Shown here piece by piece: positions 16,464-24,787 of a stretch of 64,000 bases of DNA. Location: positions 5,415 through 69,414 of the forward strand of contig DDPY01000025.1 of NCBI GenBank assembly GCA_002342415.1. Reading direction: 5' to 3'. Under the pieces are notes generated by a model. The model ran no database searches and was not told the DNA's origin. It saw only the letters and a list, made by a program, of their open reading frames with translations. The position numbers were made by a program, and so were the translations under genes. This DNA is from Prevotella sp. UBA2456. Lineage in GTDB: Bacteria; Bacteroidota; Bacteroidia; Bacteroidales; Bacteroidaceae. Position 1 is the stretch's first letter, and each line of letters begins with the position of its first letter.

Positions 16464-16471
16464 CAAAGATA
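16464..16471 (-). promoter_or_regulatory. -7 element for the small membrane protein-tex transcript
   Basis: TATCTTTG on the minus strand, 44 bp upstream of the start at 16419. It is divergent from the DUF3078 promoter 65 bp away. Confidence 0.6.
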
Positions 16472-16536
16472 CGAATAAGTGAGCGAAATGCAAAAAGAAA
16501 AAAGGGAAAAGTGTACGTTTTTCGTATGGAATTTTG

Positions 16537-16544
16537 TAACTTTG
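16537..16544 (+). promoter_or_regulatory. -7 element for the DUF3078 gene
   Basis: TAACTTTG ends 9 bp before the ATG at 16554, implying a leader of about five bases. A T-run at 16518-16522 is the nearest -33 candidate. Confidence 0.6.
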
Positions 16545-16553
16545 CAGCAGATT

Positions 16554-17849
16554 ATGAAATACAAATACATATTTTTAGTTATGGCGCTAGTGCTGACGGC
16601 TGTGGATGTGTCGGCTCGGAAAGTGCTTCAGAAGCAGGCCAAGCCCGATACGGCTCTGGTAGTGAAAAACTATATCGACTCGCTGGCTCTGCTGCGGCAG
16701 CAGTTAGATTCGGTGAAGCGTGTGAACCAGCAGTTGCGCACGGAATCGAACGACGGGCGCTACTATCGGCTCTTTGCTCCGCTGACCTTCTACCATTCGG
16801 GAGCGCGGAAGGCATTCTCGCTGACTCCCCAGGATGGTGACGAGGTGACCAATGCCGTGGACGGTGCGCTGTTGGGACTCTATATGCGCCGCCCAGACTT
16901 GGTGAAGAACAACGAGACGAATCTTCAGGCAGCAGGCTATCTGCGCGATGATGTCTATACAGAGGTGAAACCCCAGGTGGAACTTGTCGAGAAGGTAGCC
17001 CCGGCACCCGAGTTGCCCGCAGAGAGTGCACCGGTGGACGTCGTGGTGGAAAAACCGAACTTCTGGAAGTTCAAGTTCGACGGGTCCCTGCAGTTTCTGC
17101 AGAATTATGTCTCTGACAACTGGCATAAGGGTGGTGAGTCGAACTACTCGGCGGTGGCCTCGACGGTGTTCGAACTGAACTACAATGACCAGGAGCGCGT
17201 ACTCTTTGACAACAAACTGGAGATGAAACTCGGCTTCCAGACATCGCGCTCGGACACCGTGCATAAGTTCAAACCCAACAACGACCTGCTGCGCTATACA
17301 GGCAAGCTGGGACTGCAGGCTCACAAGAAGTGGTACTATACACTGCAGGTGCTGGCCTATACACAGTTCACGCGCGGTTTGAAGTCGAACGACGAGAAGG
17401 TGTACTCAGATTTTATGTCGCCCTTCGACCTCAACCTTGGTCTTGGTATGGAGTACAAGGTGGAAGCCCTGAACAAGCGACTGACGGGTTCGCTTAACTT
17501 CCTGCCGCTGACCTACAACTTTCGTTATGTCGATCGTCTGGCACTGTCTACGAAATACGGCTTGAAAGAGGGCAAGCACACCCTGCACGACTTCGGCTCG
17601 CAGGTCACTGTCGATCTGGCGTGGAAACTGGCAGACCCCATCACCTGGAAGACGCGTCTCTACGGGTTCACTTCCTATAAGCGCGGCCTGGTGGAGTGGG
17701 AGAATCTGATCACGCTACAGGTATCGCAGCATATCTCGGCCAATCTCTTCCTCTATCCGCGTTTCGACGACTCGGGTACACGTGATGACGACATGGGCTA
17801 CTTCCAGTTCCAGGAGTATAGCTCGCTGGGTATCAACTATACCTTCTGA
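16554..17849 (+). CDS. DUF3078 outer-membrane-like protein
   Basis: 431 residues from the ATG at 16554, where a signal peptide begins (YIFLVMALVLTAVDVSA). An in-frame start at 16479 lies upstream of the promoter. A coiled-coil-like stretch (about 30-60) and a Pro/Ala/Glu linker (about 140-165) lead into a C-terminal region of amphipathic strands (NFWKFKFDGSLQFLQNYVSDNWHKGG) ending in YSSLGINYTF, as in beta-barrels. NWHKGGESN is characteristic of DUF3078 as I recall it, a Bacteroidetes family of unknown function. Monocistronic, followed by a terminator. Confidence 0.8.
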   Translation: MKYKYIFLVMALVLTAVDVSARKVLQKQAKPDTALVVKNYIDSLALLRQQLDSVKRVNQQLRTESNDGRYYRLFAPLTFYHSGARKAFSLTPQDGDEVTNAVDGALLGLYMRRPDLVKNNETNLQAAGYLRDDVYTEVKPQVELVEKVAPAPELPAESAPVDVVVEKPNFWKFKFDGSLQFLQNYVSDNWHKGGESNYSAVASTVFELNYNDQERVLFDNKLEMKLGFQTSRSDTVHKFKPNNDLLRYTGKLGLQAHKKWYYTLQVLAYTQFTRGLKSNDEKVYSDFMSPFDLNLGLGMEYKVEALNKRLTGSLNFLPLTYNFRYVDRLALSTKYGLKEGKHTLHDFGSQVTVDLAWKLADPITWKTRLYGFTSYKRGLVEWENLITLQVSQHISANLFLYPRFDDSGTRDDDMGYFQFQEYSSLGINYTF

Positions 17850-17856
17850 AAATATA

Positions 17857-17890
17857 GAAGTCCAGCGCATAAGCGATGGACTTCTTCTTT
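17857..17890 (+). terminator. Terminator after the DUF3078 gene
   Basis: GAAGTCCA (17857-17864) pairs with TGGACTTC (17877-17884), and an inner CGC/GCG extends it after one mismatch. T-rich sequence follows on the plus side. It separates two convergent genes. Confidence 0.65.
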
Positions 17891-17925
17891 CATATTCTGT
17901 TTCTTGTACTATCAGATAATGGGCT

Positions 17926-18315
17926 CTACTGTGCTTCGGTCATGTCACCCTCGATGTAGAGCCGTGTCATCTCCACAGCGCCATTGGTGCGAACGGTGAT
18001 AGATTTTTTGAAGTGACCAGGGAACTTGCCCTCGCCATTGTAGGTCACCTTAATCTCACCCTTCTCGCCGGGCTTCACCGGCTCCTTTGTGTATTCGGGA
18101 ACAGTGCACCCGCAGGATGCAATGGCCTGATTGATGACCAGCATCTGCTCACCAACATTGGTAAAGCTGAAGGTGCATGTGACCTTCGGATTCTTCTCGG
18201 AGAATGTTCCGAAATTATGGGTGGTCTTGTCGAACTTGATTTGTGCAGGCTTTTGGGCCATCGTGGCCGTCAGACCACAAACCATCAACAGGGTTGTCAT
18301 TATCCATTTCTTCAT
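17926..18315 (-). CDS. DUF1573 domain secreted protein
   Basis: 129 residues with a signal peptide (KKWIMTTLLMVCGLTATMAQ). The mature part is a single immunoglobulin-like DUF1573 domain with the characteristic THNFGTF opening and the ASCGCTVPEY cysteine pair. A GKFPGHFKKSITVRTNG segment completes the fold. These proteins are abundant in Bacteroidetes and exported; no biochemical role is established. Single gene with its own promoter. Confidence 0.85.
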   Translation of the reverse strand: MKKWIMTTLLMVCGLTATMAQKPAQIKFDKTTHNFGTFSEKNPKVTCTFSFTNVGEQMLVINQAIASCGCTVPEYTKEPVKPGEKGEIKVTYNGEGKFPGHFKKSITVRTNGAVEMTRLYIEGDMTEAQ

Positions 18316-18351
18316 GATCTACTTTCTGCTTTTAAAAGTTCATAATCAGTG

Positions 18352-18359
18352 CAAAAGTA
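18352..18359 (-). promoter_or_regulatory. -7 element for the DUF1573 gene
   Basis: TACTTTTG on the minus strand, 36 bp upstream of the start at 18315. Confidence 0.55.
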
Positions 18360-18433
18360 AGGCATTTTATTCAGAGTTGTATCAAATAGGGACTTATTTT
18401 TGCTTATTTTAACGCAATACAAATGGATTATTG

Positions 18434-18465
18434 TTTGGTCAGTTGGTTTTTTATTCGTAATTTTG
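18434..18465 (+). promoter_or_regulatory. Promoter of the ATP-grasp-like gene, near-leaderless
   Basis: TTTG (18434-18437), 20-bp spacer, TAATTTTG (18458-18465). The ATG is at 18473, so if transcription starts about four bases past the -7 box the leader is only about four bases long. Confidence 0.75.
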
Positions 18466-18472
18466 CCGTTCA

Positions 18473-19510
18473 ATGAACATACGAACATTACATATATTTA
18501 ATCCGGAGCACGACATTGCACTGGCCTCAAATCTGTCCAACTTCACGGCCCCGCACGCTGGGAGACAATTGCGCAGCGATCTTGGTTTTCTGCCTGCGCT
18601 CTGGGCAAAGGATGGGGATGCGGTACTGGTTGACCATGTGGAGGGAGCCAGAAAAAGCTTCTCGCGGCTGCGCGGAAAGTTAGGACTGGACGACTGTCTG
18701 TTTGTGGACAAGAGCCAGCTGTCTACGCTCGACATCGGCAGCGTGGAGCCCTGGGGGTGGGATTTGGCATTATTGCACCAGTTGAGGCGTTGGGGCGTAG
18801 ATATGAGCATCCTCCCCTCGTTAGACTTTCTGGTGCAGACTCGACTGCTGTCACATCGACGTATTGCAGCCCATTTGCTGGCTCAGTTGCAAATGGACGG
18901 AACGGTAGGCGAAGCCTTCGAGTGTGCAAAGCAGCAAGAGGTAAAGACACTCATGGCGCGGCTGGGCCAGACGGTGGTCAAGGCCCCTTGGTCTTCGAGC
19001 GGGCGAGGGGTACGCTTTGATCAGAACGATGCCTGGATATCCAACATTCTGTCCCGGCAGGGCAGCGTGATGGTAGAGCCTTTTTATAATAAGGTAAAGG
19101 ACTTTGGCATGGAGTTCGAGTGTGACGGACAGGGAAGCATCAGCTACGTTGGCCTGTCACTGTTCAAGACCAAAAACGGAGCCTATACAGGAAATGTGCT
19201 GGCTACCGAGCAGCAGAAACTTGAGACTATCGGACGCTATGTGCCGGTAGCGCTGCTGGAACGTGTGCGGGAGGCTATCATGGAAAAGCTGGACCTGGGC
19301 AACTATCGCGGTCCTTTCGGTGTCGACATGATGGTGGTGAAGGGCGGCTTGGTGCACCCATGTGTGGAAATCAACGTGCGCCGGACGATGGGCCATGTTG
19401 CCTTAGAGCTTACCAAACGCTATAATCCCACGATGGATGATGACATCCGGGGGGTGATGCGCGTCATTTATAGTGGAACAAACTACCAACTAAAAATACA
19501 ACGAACATGA
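18473..19510 (+). CDS. ATP-grasp-like protein of unknown function
   Basis: 345 residues, cytosolic. Segments fit an ATP-grasp fold: VVKAPWSSSGRGVRF (about 164-178) resembles the lysine plus glycine-rich loop, VEPFYNKVKDFGMEFE the lid and metal region, and GPFGVDMMVV...CVEINVRRTMGH the C-terminal Asp/Glu/Asn metal site. Such enzymes join a carboxylate to an amine or thiol using ATP; the substrate here is unknown. The start is set by the promoter ending 7 bp earlier. The last 4 bp overlap the GH43 gene (ATGA), an unexpected partner for a cytosolic ligase. Confidence 0.65.
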   Translation: MNIRTLHIFNPEHDIALASNLSNFTAPHAGRQLRSDLGFLPALWAKDGDAVLVDHVEGARKSFSRLRGKLGLDDCLFVDKSQLSTLDIGSVEPWGWDLALLHQLRRWGVDMSILPSLDFLVQTRLLSHRRIAAHLLAQLQMDGTVGEAFECAKQQEVKTLMARLGQTVVKAPWSSSGRGVRFDQNDAWISNILSRQGSVMVEPFYNKVKDFGMEFECDGQGSISYVGLSLFKTKNGAYTGNVLATEQQKLETIGRYVPVALLERVREAIMEKLDLGNYRGPFGVDMMVVKGGLVHPCVEINVRRTMGHVALELTKRYNPTMDDDIRGVMRVIYSGTNYQLKIQRT

Positions 19511-21180
19511 GACAATTTATTCTGACTGTACTGGCCGCGCTGCCGCTGCTGGCTTCGGCACAGTACAAATCGCAAGTATGGTCGCCTGACAATGGCGACG
19601 GTACCTACACCAACCCTGTAATCAATGCAGACTATTCTGACCCGGATGTCTGCGTAGGCCCCTCTGGCGAGGACTACTACATGACGGCATCCTCGTTCCA
19701 GTGTACTCCCGGACTGCCCATCCTGCACTCGCGCGACCTAGTGAACTGGGAGATTGTGGGCTATGCGCTCAAGTCGCTCTACGAGGGTGACTGCAAACTG
19801 ACGGAGCACTATAATAAAGTGCAGCACGGCAACGGTGTTTGGGCTCCCAGCATCCGCTATCATCAGGGCGAGTACTATATTTATTGGGGCGATCCCGACC
19901 ATGGGGTGTATATGGTGAAGACAAAGAATCCCGCCGGAGAGTGGGAGAAACCCGTGTGCGTCATCCGCGGCAAGGGATATATTGACACCACGCCGCTGTG
20001 GGACGAGGACGGCCGCTGCTATCTGGTGAACGGATGGGCCAACTCGCGCTCTAAGTTCGCCTCGGTCCTCACCGTCCGCGAGATGTCGGCAGACGGCACG
20101 AAAGCCATAGGGCAGCCGGTCATCGTGTTCGACGGTAACGGCACGGAGAACCGCACCTGCGAGGGCCCGAAGTTCTACAAGCGTGACGGCTGGTACTGGA
20201 TTATGTGTCCTGCCGGCGGTGTGCCCGAGGGTTTCCAGCTGGCCATGCGCTCGAAGTCACCCTACGGCCCGTATGAGGCCAAGAAGGTGTTGCAGCAGGG
20301 CAAGACAGCCATCAACGGCCCTCATCAGGGAGCATGGGTACACACGAAGTACGGCGAGGACTGGTTCCTGCACTTCCAAGATAAGGAAGCCTACGGCCGC
20401 GTGATGCACCTCAATCCTGTCGACTGGAGCACTGGCTGGCCTGTTATGGGTAAGAAGGGCGAACCCGTCACCACCCATAAGAAACCTAAGTCGTCGAGCA
20501 CGGTGGTGGTCAACCCCGTGGAGAGTGACGAGTTCAATGCTCCCGCTATCGGTCGCCAGTGGCAGTGGCAGGCCAACTACGACGAGAAGTTCGGTGTGCC
20601 AACTGCCTTCGGCACCATGCGCATCTATACCCATAAGTTGGACACCGACTGGAAGAACCTGTGGACTGTGCCCAATATGCTACTGCAGAAGACACCGGCT
20701 GACGAGTTTACCGTCACCGCCAAGCTGCGCTTTACGTCAAAGGCCGACGGCCAGATGGGCGGCATTATCATGATGGGTCACAACTATCAGGCACTGGTGG
20801 TACGCCGTGAGGGACGGGAGTTCAAACTGCTTATTCTGACCTGTCAGGATGCCGACCGCGGCAAGGCCCAGCAGGAAGAGCTGATAACCACACTGAAGCC
20901 TACCGCCGAGGACAAAATAGACTATAAGCCCGGCATCCACGAGGACATCTACCTGCGGTTGCGCGTCAGCAATGCCCAGGCCGGTGCGGCTCACGGCGGC
21001 AAGCCCCTTGTCAGCTTCGCCTGGAGCCAGAACGGCAAGAAGTTCACGCCTTGTGGCAGTCAGTACGAGATGAAGCAGGGCAAGTGGATTGGTGCCAAGT
21101 TCGGCTTCGTTGCCGTCGACACTAATCCTAAGACCGATCGTGGATGGATAGATGCTGACTGGATTCGTGTAGAGAAATAA
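19507..21180 (+). CDS. Exported GH43 glycosidase
   Basis: 557 residues with a signal peptide (RQFILTVLAALPLLASAQ). A five-bladed propeller GH43 domain occupies about 30-330. The catalytic base is in NPVINADYSDPDV, the pKa-modulating Asp in GYIDTTPLW, and the acid Glu in CEGPKFYKR. A C-terminal beta-sandwich (about 345-555) is typical of GH43 beta-xylosidase/arabinofuranosidase subfamilies. It removes xylose or arabinose from plant polysaccharide fragments outside the cytoplasm, feeding the arabinose genes at 38-46 kb. Its start overlaps the preceding gene by 4 bp. A repeat-built hairpin follows. Confidence 0.88.
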   Translation: MRQFILTVLAALPLLASAQYKSQVWSPDNGDGTYTNPVINADYSDPDVCVGPSGEDYYMTASSFQCTPGLPILHSRDLVNWEIVGYALKSLYEGDCKLTEHYNKVQHGNGVWAPSIRYHQGEYYIYWGDPDHGVYMVKTKNPAGEWEKPVCVIRGKGYIDTTPLWDEDGRCYLVNGWANSRSKFASVLTVREMSADGTKAIGQPVIVFDGNGTENRTCEGPKFYKRDGWYWIMCPAGGVPEGFQLAMRSKSPYGPYEAKKVLQQGKTAINGPHQGAWVHTKYGEDWFLHFQDKEAYGRVMHLNPVDWSTGWPVMGKKGEPVTTHKKPKSSSTVVVNPVESDEFNAPAIGRQWQWQANYDEKFGVPTAFGTMRIYTHKLDTDWKNLWTVPNMLLQKTPADEFTVTAKLRFTSKADGQMGGIIMMGHNYQALVVRREGREFKLLILTCQDADRGKAQQEELITTLKPTAEDKIDYKPGIHEDIYLRLRVSNAQAGAAHGGKPLVSFAWSQNGKKFTPCGSQYEMKQGKWIGAKFGFVAVDTNPKTDRGWIDADWIRVEK

Positions 21181-21203
21181 GAGGTGAGAGCGTGTAGGGT
21201 GAG

Positions 21204-21275
21204 GAGTGAAGAATGAAGAACGGATTGAAAAGTTAAAAAAATCCAATGCGGATGCAAATTCTTTACTCTTCACTC
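21204..21275 (+). terminator. Heptamer-repeat hairpin after the GH43 gene
   Basis: A 17-base arm built of AGTGAAG-type heptamers (21204-21220) pairs with 21259-21275 with two mismatches. Further CTTCACT copies run to 21290. It likely ends the GH43 transcript, and the copies also fill the -33 region of the uxaC promoter. No gene lies in 21181-21344. Confidence 0.5.
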
Positions 21276-21296
21276 TTCACTCTTCACTTTTCTTCG

Positions 21297-21304
21297 TATC
21301 TTTG
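21297..21304 (+). promoter_or_regulatory. -7 element for uxaC
   Basis: TATCTTTG, 40 bp upstream of the ATG at 21345. Its -33 region consists of CTTCACT-type repeats instead of a clean TTTG. Confidence 0.6.
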
Positions 21305-21344
21305 CATCCAATTATAAACTTTTAAGCTAAAACAAACCAATATT

Positions 21345-22751
21345 ATGAAGCAATTCAACGACAAGAACTTCGTGCTGGAGACTGAAGTCGCCCAGGACTT
21401 GTACCACAATCATGCGGCTAAGATGCCCATCATTGACTACCATTGTCACCTGATTCCCGAGATGGTGGCCAACGACCATCGTTTCAAGAGCATCACCGAG
21501 CTGTGGCTGGGCGGCGACCATTATAAGTGGCGCGCTATGCGTACCAACGGCGTGGACGAGAAGTACTGCACAGGTAAGGATACTTCCGACTGGGAGAAAT
21601 TTGAGAAGTGGGCCGAGACGGTACCCTATACACTGCGTAACCCGCTGTATCACTGGACGCATCTGGAGCTGAAGACAGCCTTCGGCATTGAAAAGCTTTT
21701 GAGCCCAAAGACCGCCCGCGAGATTTTCGATGAGTGTAACGAGAAATTGAAGCAGCCCGAATTCTCTGCTCGTGGACTGATGAAGCACTACCATGTGGAA
21801 TGTGTATGCACCACCGACGATCCCGTTGACGATCTGCACAACCACATCGAATATGCCAAGCACAAGGCTCAGGATGACCCTATCATGATTCCCGCCTGGC
21901 GCCCCGACAAGGCCATGAACATCGAGAAGCCTGAGTTTGCTGCTTATGTCAACCAGCTCGAGCAGGTGAGCGGTGTCACCATCACCAAGTTTGCCGATAT
22001 GGTGGATGCGCTGCAGAAGCGTCACGACTTCTTTGCCGCCCAGGGCTCGAAGCTCTCAGACCACGGTATCGAGGAGTTCTACGATGAGGACTACACCGAT
22101 TCGCAGATTGAGACCATCTTCGAGAAGGCTATGCGCGGACAGCAGCTGTCGAACATGGAGATTCGCCAGTATAAGAACTGCTTCCTGACCGTGATGGCCG
22201 AGATGGATGCTGATGCCGGCTGGACACAGCAGTTCCACTATGGTGCCATCCGCGACAATAACACCGCCATGTACAATAAGCTGGGTCCCGACACCGGTTT
22301 CGACTCTATCGGTGAATTCAATACCGCTAAGGCGATGTCGAAGTTCCTGAACAAACTGAATATGGAGGGCAAGCTCACACGCACCATTCTGTACACTTTG
22401 AATCCTTGTGCCAACGAGGTGATTGCTACCATGCTGGGTAACTTCCAGGGTGGCGAACCTGGCAAGATACAGTTTGGCTCGGGCTGGTGGTTCAACGACC
22501 AGATGGACGGCATGATTCGTCAGATGAACGCTCTGTCGGTATTAGGTCTGCTGAGCCGTTTCGTCGGTATGCTCACCGACTCGCGCTCGTTCCTCAGCTA
22601 TCCGCGTCATGAGTACTTCCGCCGCATCCTCTGCAACCTCTTAGGCAATGATGTAGAGAAGGGCCTGCTGCCCGATGACCGTGAGCTGCTGGGCAAGATG
22701 GTTGAAGACATCAGTTACAACAACGCTAAGAACTATTTCAAGTTCTATTGA
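21345..22751 (+). CDS. uxaC: Uronate isomerase
   Basis: 468 residues, the normal length. It is an amidohydrolase-fold enzyme that isomerises D-glucuronate to D-fructuronate and D-galacturonate to D-tagaturonate. The metal-binding DYHCHL motif is near residue 30, and a TTDDPVDDLHNH segment near 155 and FGSGWWFNDQ near 375 are typical. It works with uxaA (11-12.8 kb) in uronate catabolism, here as a separate single-gene transcript with its own promoter and terminator. Confidence 0.95.
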   Translation: MKQFNDKNFVLETEVAQDLYHNHAAKMPIIDYHCHLIPEMVANDHRFKSITELWLGGDHYKWRAMRTNGVDEKYCTGKDTSDWEKFEKWAETVPYTLRNPLYHWTHLELKTAFGIEKLLSPKTAREIFDECNEKLKQPEFSARGLMKHYHVECVCTTDDPVDDLHNHIEYAKHKAQDDPIMIPAWRPDKAMNIEKPEFAAYVNQLEQVSGVTITKFADMVDALQKRHDFFAAQGSKLSDHGIEEFYDEDYTDSQIETIFEKAMRGQQLSNMEIRQYKNCFLTVMAEMDADAGWTQQFHYGAIRDNNTAMYNKLGPDTGFDSIGEFNTAKAMSKFLNKLNMEGKLTRTILYTLNPCANEVIATMLGNFQGGEPGKIQFGSGWWFNDQMDGMIRQMNALSVLGLLSRFVGMLTDSRSFLSYPRHEYFRRILCNLLGNDVEKGLLPDDRELLGKMVEDISYNNAKNYFKFY

Positions 22752-22760
22752 TAAAAAAAG

Positions 22761-22794
22761 TTGGCTAACTCGCATTGAGTTAGCCAATTTTTTT
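22761..22794 (+). terminator. Terminator of uxaC, abutting the glmS promoter
   Basis: TTGGCTAACTC (22761-22771) and GAGTTAGCCAA (22777-22787) form a perfect 11-bp stem with a GCATT loop and a T7 tail (22788-22794). The -7 box of glmS begins at 22796, so the loop and right arm cover its -33 region. Confidence 0.85.
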
Positions 22795-22795
22795 G

Positions 22796-22803
22796 TACTT
22801 TTG
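22796..22803 (+). promoter_or_regulatory. -7 element for glmS
   Basis: TACTTTTG directly after the T-tail of the uxaC terminator. It is 31 bp upstream of the glmS ATG. A TTG in the terminator loop (22775-22777) is the likely -33 element. Confidence 0.65.
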
Positions 22804-22834
22804 CACCCGAAAAACGAACGAGACATAACAGCGT

Positions 22835-24679
22835 ATGTGTGGAATAGTAGGATATATTGGAAAAAAAGAGGCTTTCCCCATATTGATAAAAGGCCTGCGA
22901 CGTCTGGAATATCGAGGATATGATTCTGCTGGCGTGGCGCTTATCAATGGTCACGATGAGTTGAATGTCTATAAGACAAAAGGAAAGGTAGACAATCTGA
23001 CGGAATATTGCAGTGATAAGGATGTGACGGGTACGGTCGGTATTGCTCACACACGTTGGGCTACCCACGGCGAGCCCTCGTCCAGAAACGCCCATCCCCA
23101 CTATTCACAATCGCATAATCTTGCTATCATCCATAACGGCATCATCGAGAACTATGCCGACATCAAGCAGAAACTTATTGCCAAAGGTGTAATCTTCCAG
23201 AGCGACACCGACACGGAAGTGCTGGTGCAACTGGTGGAATACATCATGGTGAAGAAGAGCCTTACGCTGTTGGAGGCTGTCCAGGTGGCCCTCTATCAGG
23301 TAATAGGCGCTTATGCAATCGCTATTATCGACAAACGCCATCCTAATCAGATTATCGCTGCCCGCAAGCAGAGCCCGCTGGTGGTAGGTATTGGCGACAA
23401 CGAGTTTTTCTTGGGATCGGATGCCAGCCCCATTATCGAATATACCGACAAGGTGGTGTATCTGGAAGACGGTAACATTGCCGTTATCCGCTTAGGTGAA
23501 GAGCTGAAGGTGATGAGCATCCTTGGCGAGGAGCAGGATCTGGCAGTGAAGAAAGTGGATATCAATCTCGGCCAGATAGAGAAGGGCGGTTATCCCCACT
23601 TTATGCTGAAGGAAATCTTTGAGCAGCCGGAATGTCTGACCAACTGTATGCGCGGACGCATCAATGTGGAAGGCAATCATGTGACGCTGTCGGCACTGAT
23701 TGACTATCGTCGTCAGCTGCTGGAGGCCAAGCGTATCGTGATTGTGGCTTGTGGCACTTCCTGGCATGCTGGTTTGATTGGTAAACAGTTGATAGAGTCG
23801 CTGTGTCGCGTGCCCGTCGAGGTGGAATATGCTTCAGAGTTCAGGTATCGTAATCCTGTGGTGGGTGATGGCGATGTGGTCATAGCCATCTCTCAGAGCG
23901 GCGAGACTGCCGACACGCTGGCTGCTGTCCAGCTGGCCAAGGAGCGTGGTGCCTTCATCTACGGCATATGTAATGCCATCGGCTCGTCCATCCCACGCGC
24001 TACCGATACGGGAACCTATATTCACGTAGGCCCGGAGATTGGTGTCGCCTCCACCAAAGCTTTTACTGGACAGGTGACGGTGCTAACCATGTTTGCATTA
24101 GCACTGGGAGAGGCCAAGGGAACGATTAGTCGCGAGGAGTATCTCAAGGTCACGAGGGGACTGAGTCAGATTCCGCAAGTAATTACGGAGGTCCTGAAAA
24201 CCAACGATAAAGTGGCGGATTTAGCGCGTACCTTTACTTATGCCCACAATTTCCTGTATCTGGGTCGTGGATACTCTTATCCGGTGGCCTTGGAGGGCGC
24301 GTTGAAGCTGAAGGAGATTTCCTACATTCATGCCGAGGGCTATCCCGCTGCAGAGATGAAGCACGGACCGATTGCCCTGATAGATTCAGATATGCCAGTG
24401 GTGGTTGTCGCTACCCATAATGCGATGTACGAGAAGGTGCTTTCGAACATCCAAGAAATCAAGGCCCGTCAGGGTAGGGTCATCGCGCTGGTGTCGAAAG
24501 GCGATAACACCATTGCCAAGATAGCCGACGAAGTGATTGAGCTGCCCGATGTGTTGGAGTGTTTAGAGCCTCTGGTAGCTACCATCCCGCTACAATTGTT
24601 GGCCTATCATGTGGCCGTATGTAAAGGTAAGGATGTCGATCAGCCAAGAAATTTGGCTAAGTCGGTCACCGTTGAATGA
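22835..24679 (+). CDS. glmS: Glucosamine-6-phosphate synthase (isomerizing)
   Basis: 614 residues. An N-terminal class II glutaminase domain begins MCGIVGYIG, where Cys2 becomes the nucleophile after Met removal; RRLEYRGYDSAG and HTRWATHG follow. Two SIS domains hold the sugar-phosphate site (VACGTSWHAG, ISQSGETADTLA, YPVALEGALKLKEISY), and the chain ends NLAKSVTVE as usual. It makes glucosamine-6-phosphate from fructose-6-phosphate and glutamine, the entry to peptidoglycan and lipid A precursors. No ribozyme-like leader is evident in the short 5' region. Confidence 0.96.
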   Translation: MCGIVGYIGKKEAFPILIKGLRRLEYRGYDSAGVALINGHDELNVYKTKGKVDNLTEYCSDKDVTGTVGIAHTRWATHGEPSSRNAHPHYSQSHNLAIIHNGIIENYADIKQKLIAKGVIFQSDTDTEVLVQLVEYIMVKKSLTLLEAVQVALYQVIGAYAIAIIDKRHPNQIIAARKQSPLVVGIGDNEFFLGSDASPIIEYTDKVVYLEDGNIAVIRLGEELKVMSILGEEQDLAVKKVDINLGQIEKGGYPHFMLKEIFEQPECLTNCMRGRINVEGNHVTLSALIDYRRQLLEAKRIVIVACGTSWHAGLIGKQLIESLCRVPVEVEYASEFRYRNPVVGDGDVVIAISQSGETADTLAAVQLAKERGAFIYGICNAIGSSIPRATDTGTYIHVGPEIGVASTKAFTGQVTVLTMFALALGEAKGTISREEYLKVTRGLSQIPQVITEVLKTNDKVADLARTFTYAHNFLYLGRGYSYPVALEGALKLKEISYIHAEGYPAAEMKHGPIALIDSDMPVVVVATHNAMYEKVLSNIQEIKARQGRVIALVSKGDNTIAKIADEVIELPDVLECLEPLVATIPLQLLAYHVAVCKGKDVDQPRNLAKSVTVE

Positions 24680-24706
24680 TTCAGTTAATGAGAGAAACAA
24701 TGAAGA

Positions 24707-24759
24707 GTGAAGAATTTGCTACCGCCGTCCATACAAGCGCTGCTTTTCTTCACTTTTTT
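24707..24759 (+). terminator. Heptamer-repeat terminator of glmS
   Basis: GTGAAGAA (24707-24714) pairs with TTCTTCAC (24746-24753), followed by T6 (24754-24759). The arms are AGTGAAG-type repeats, as in the hairpins at 21204 and 30350. No separate carA promoter is evident before 24788. Confidence 0.65.
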
Positions 24760-24787
24760 ATAATATAGAGATTGTTTGACAATAAAG

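Noticed and set aside
16211..16570. 120-residue N-terminal extension of Tex
   Set aside because: It is out-of-frame reading of the 59-residue gene and lacks Tex homology; Tex starts normally at 16210.
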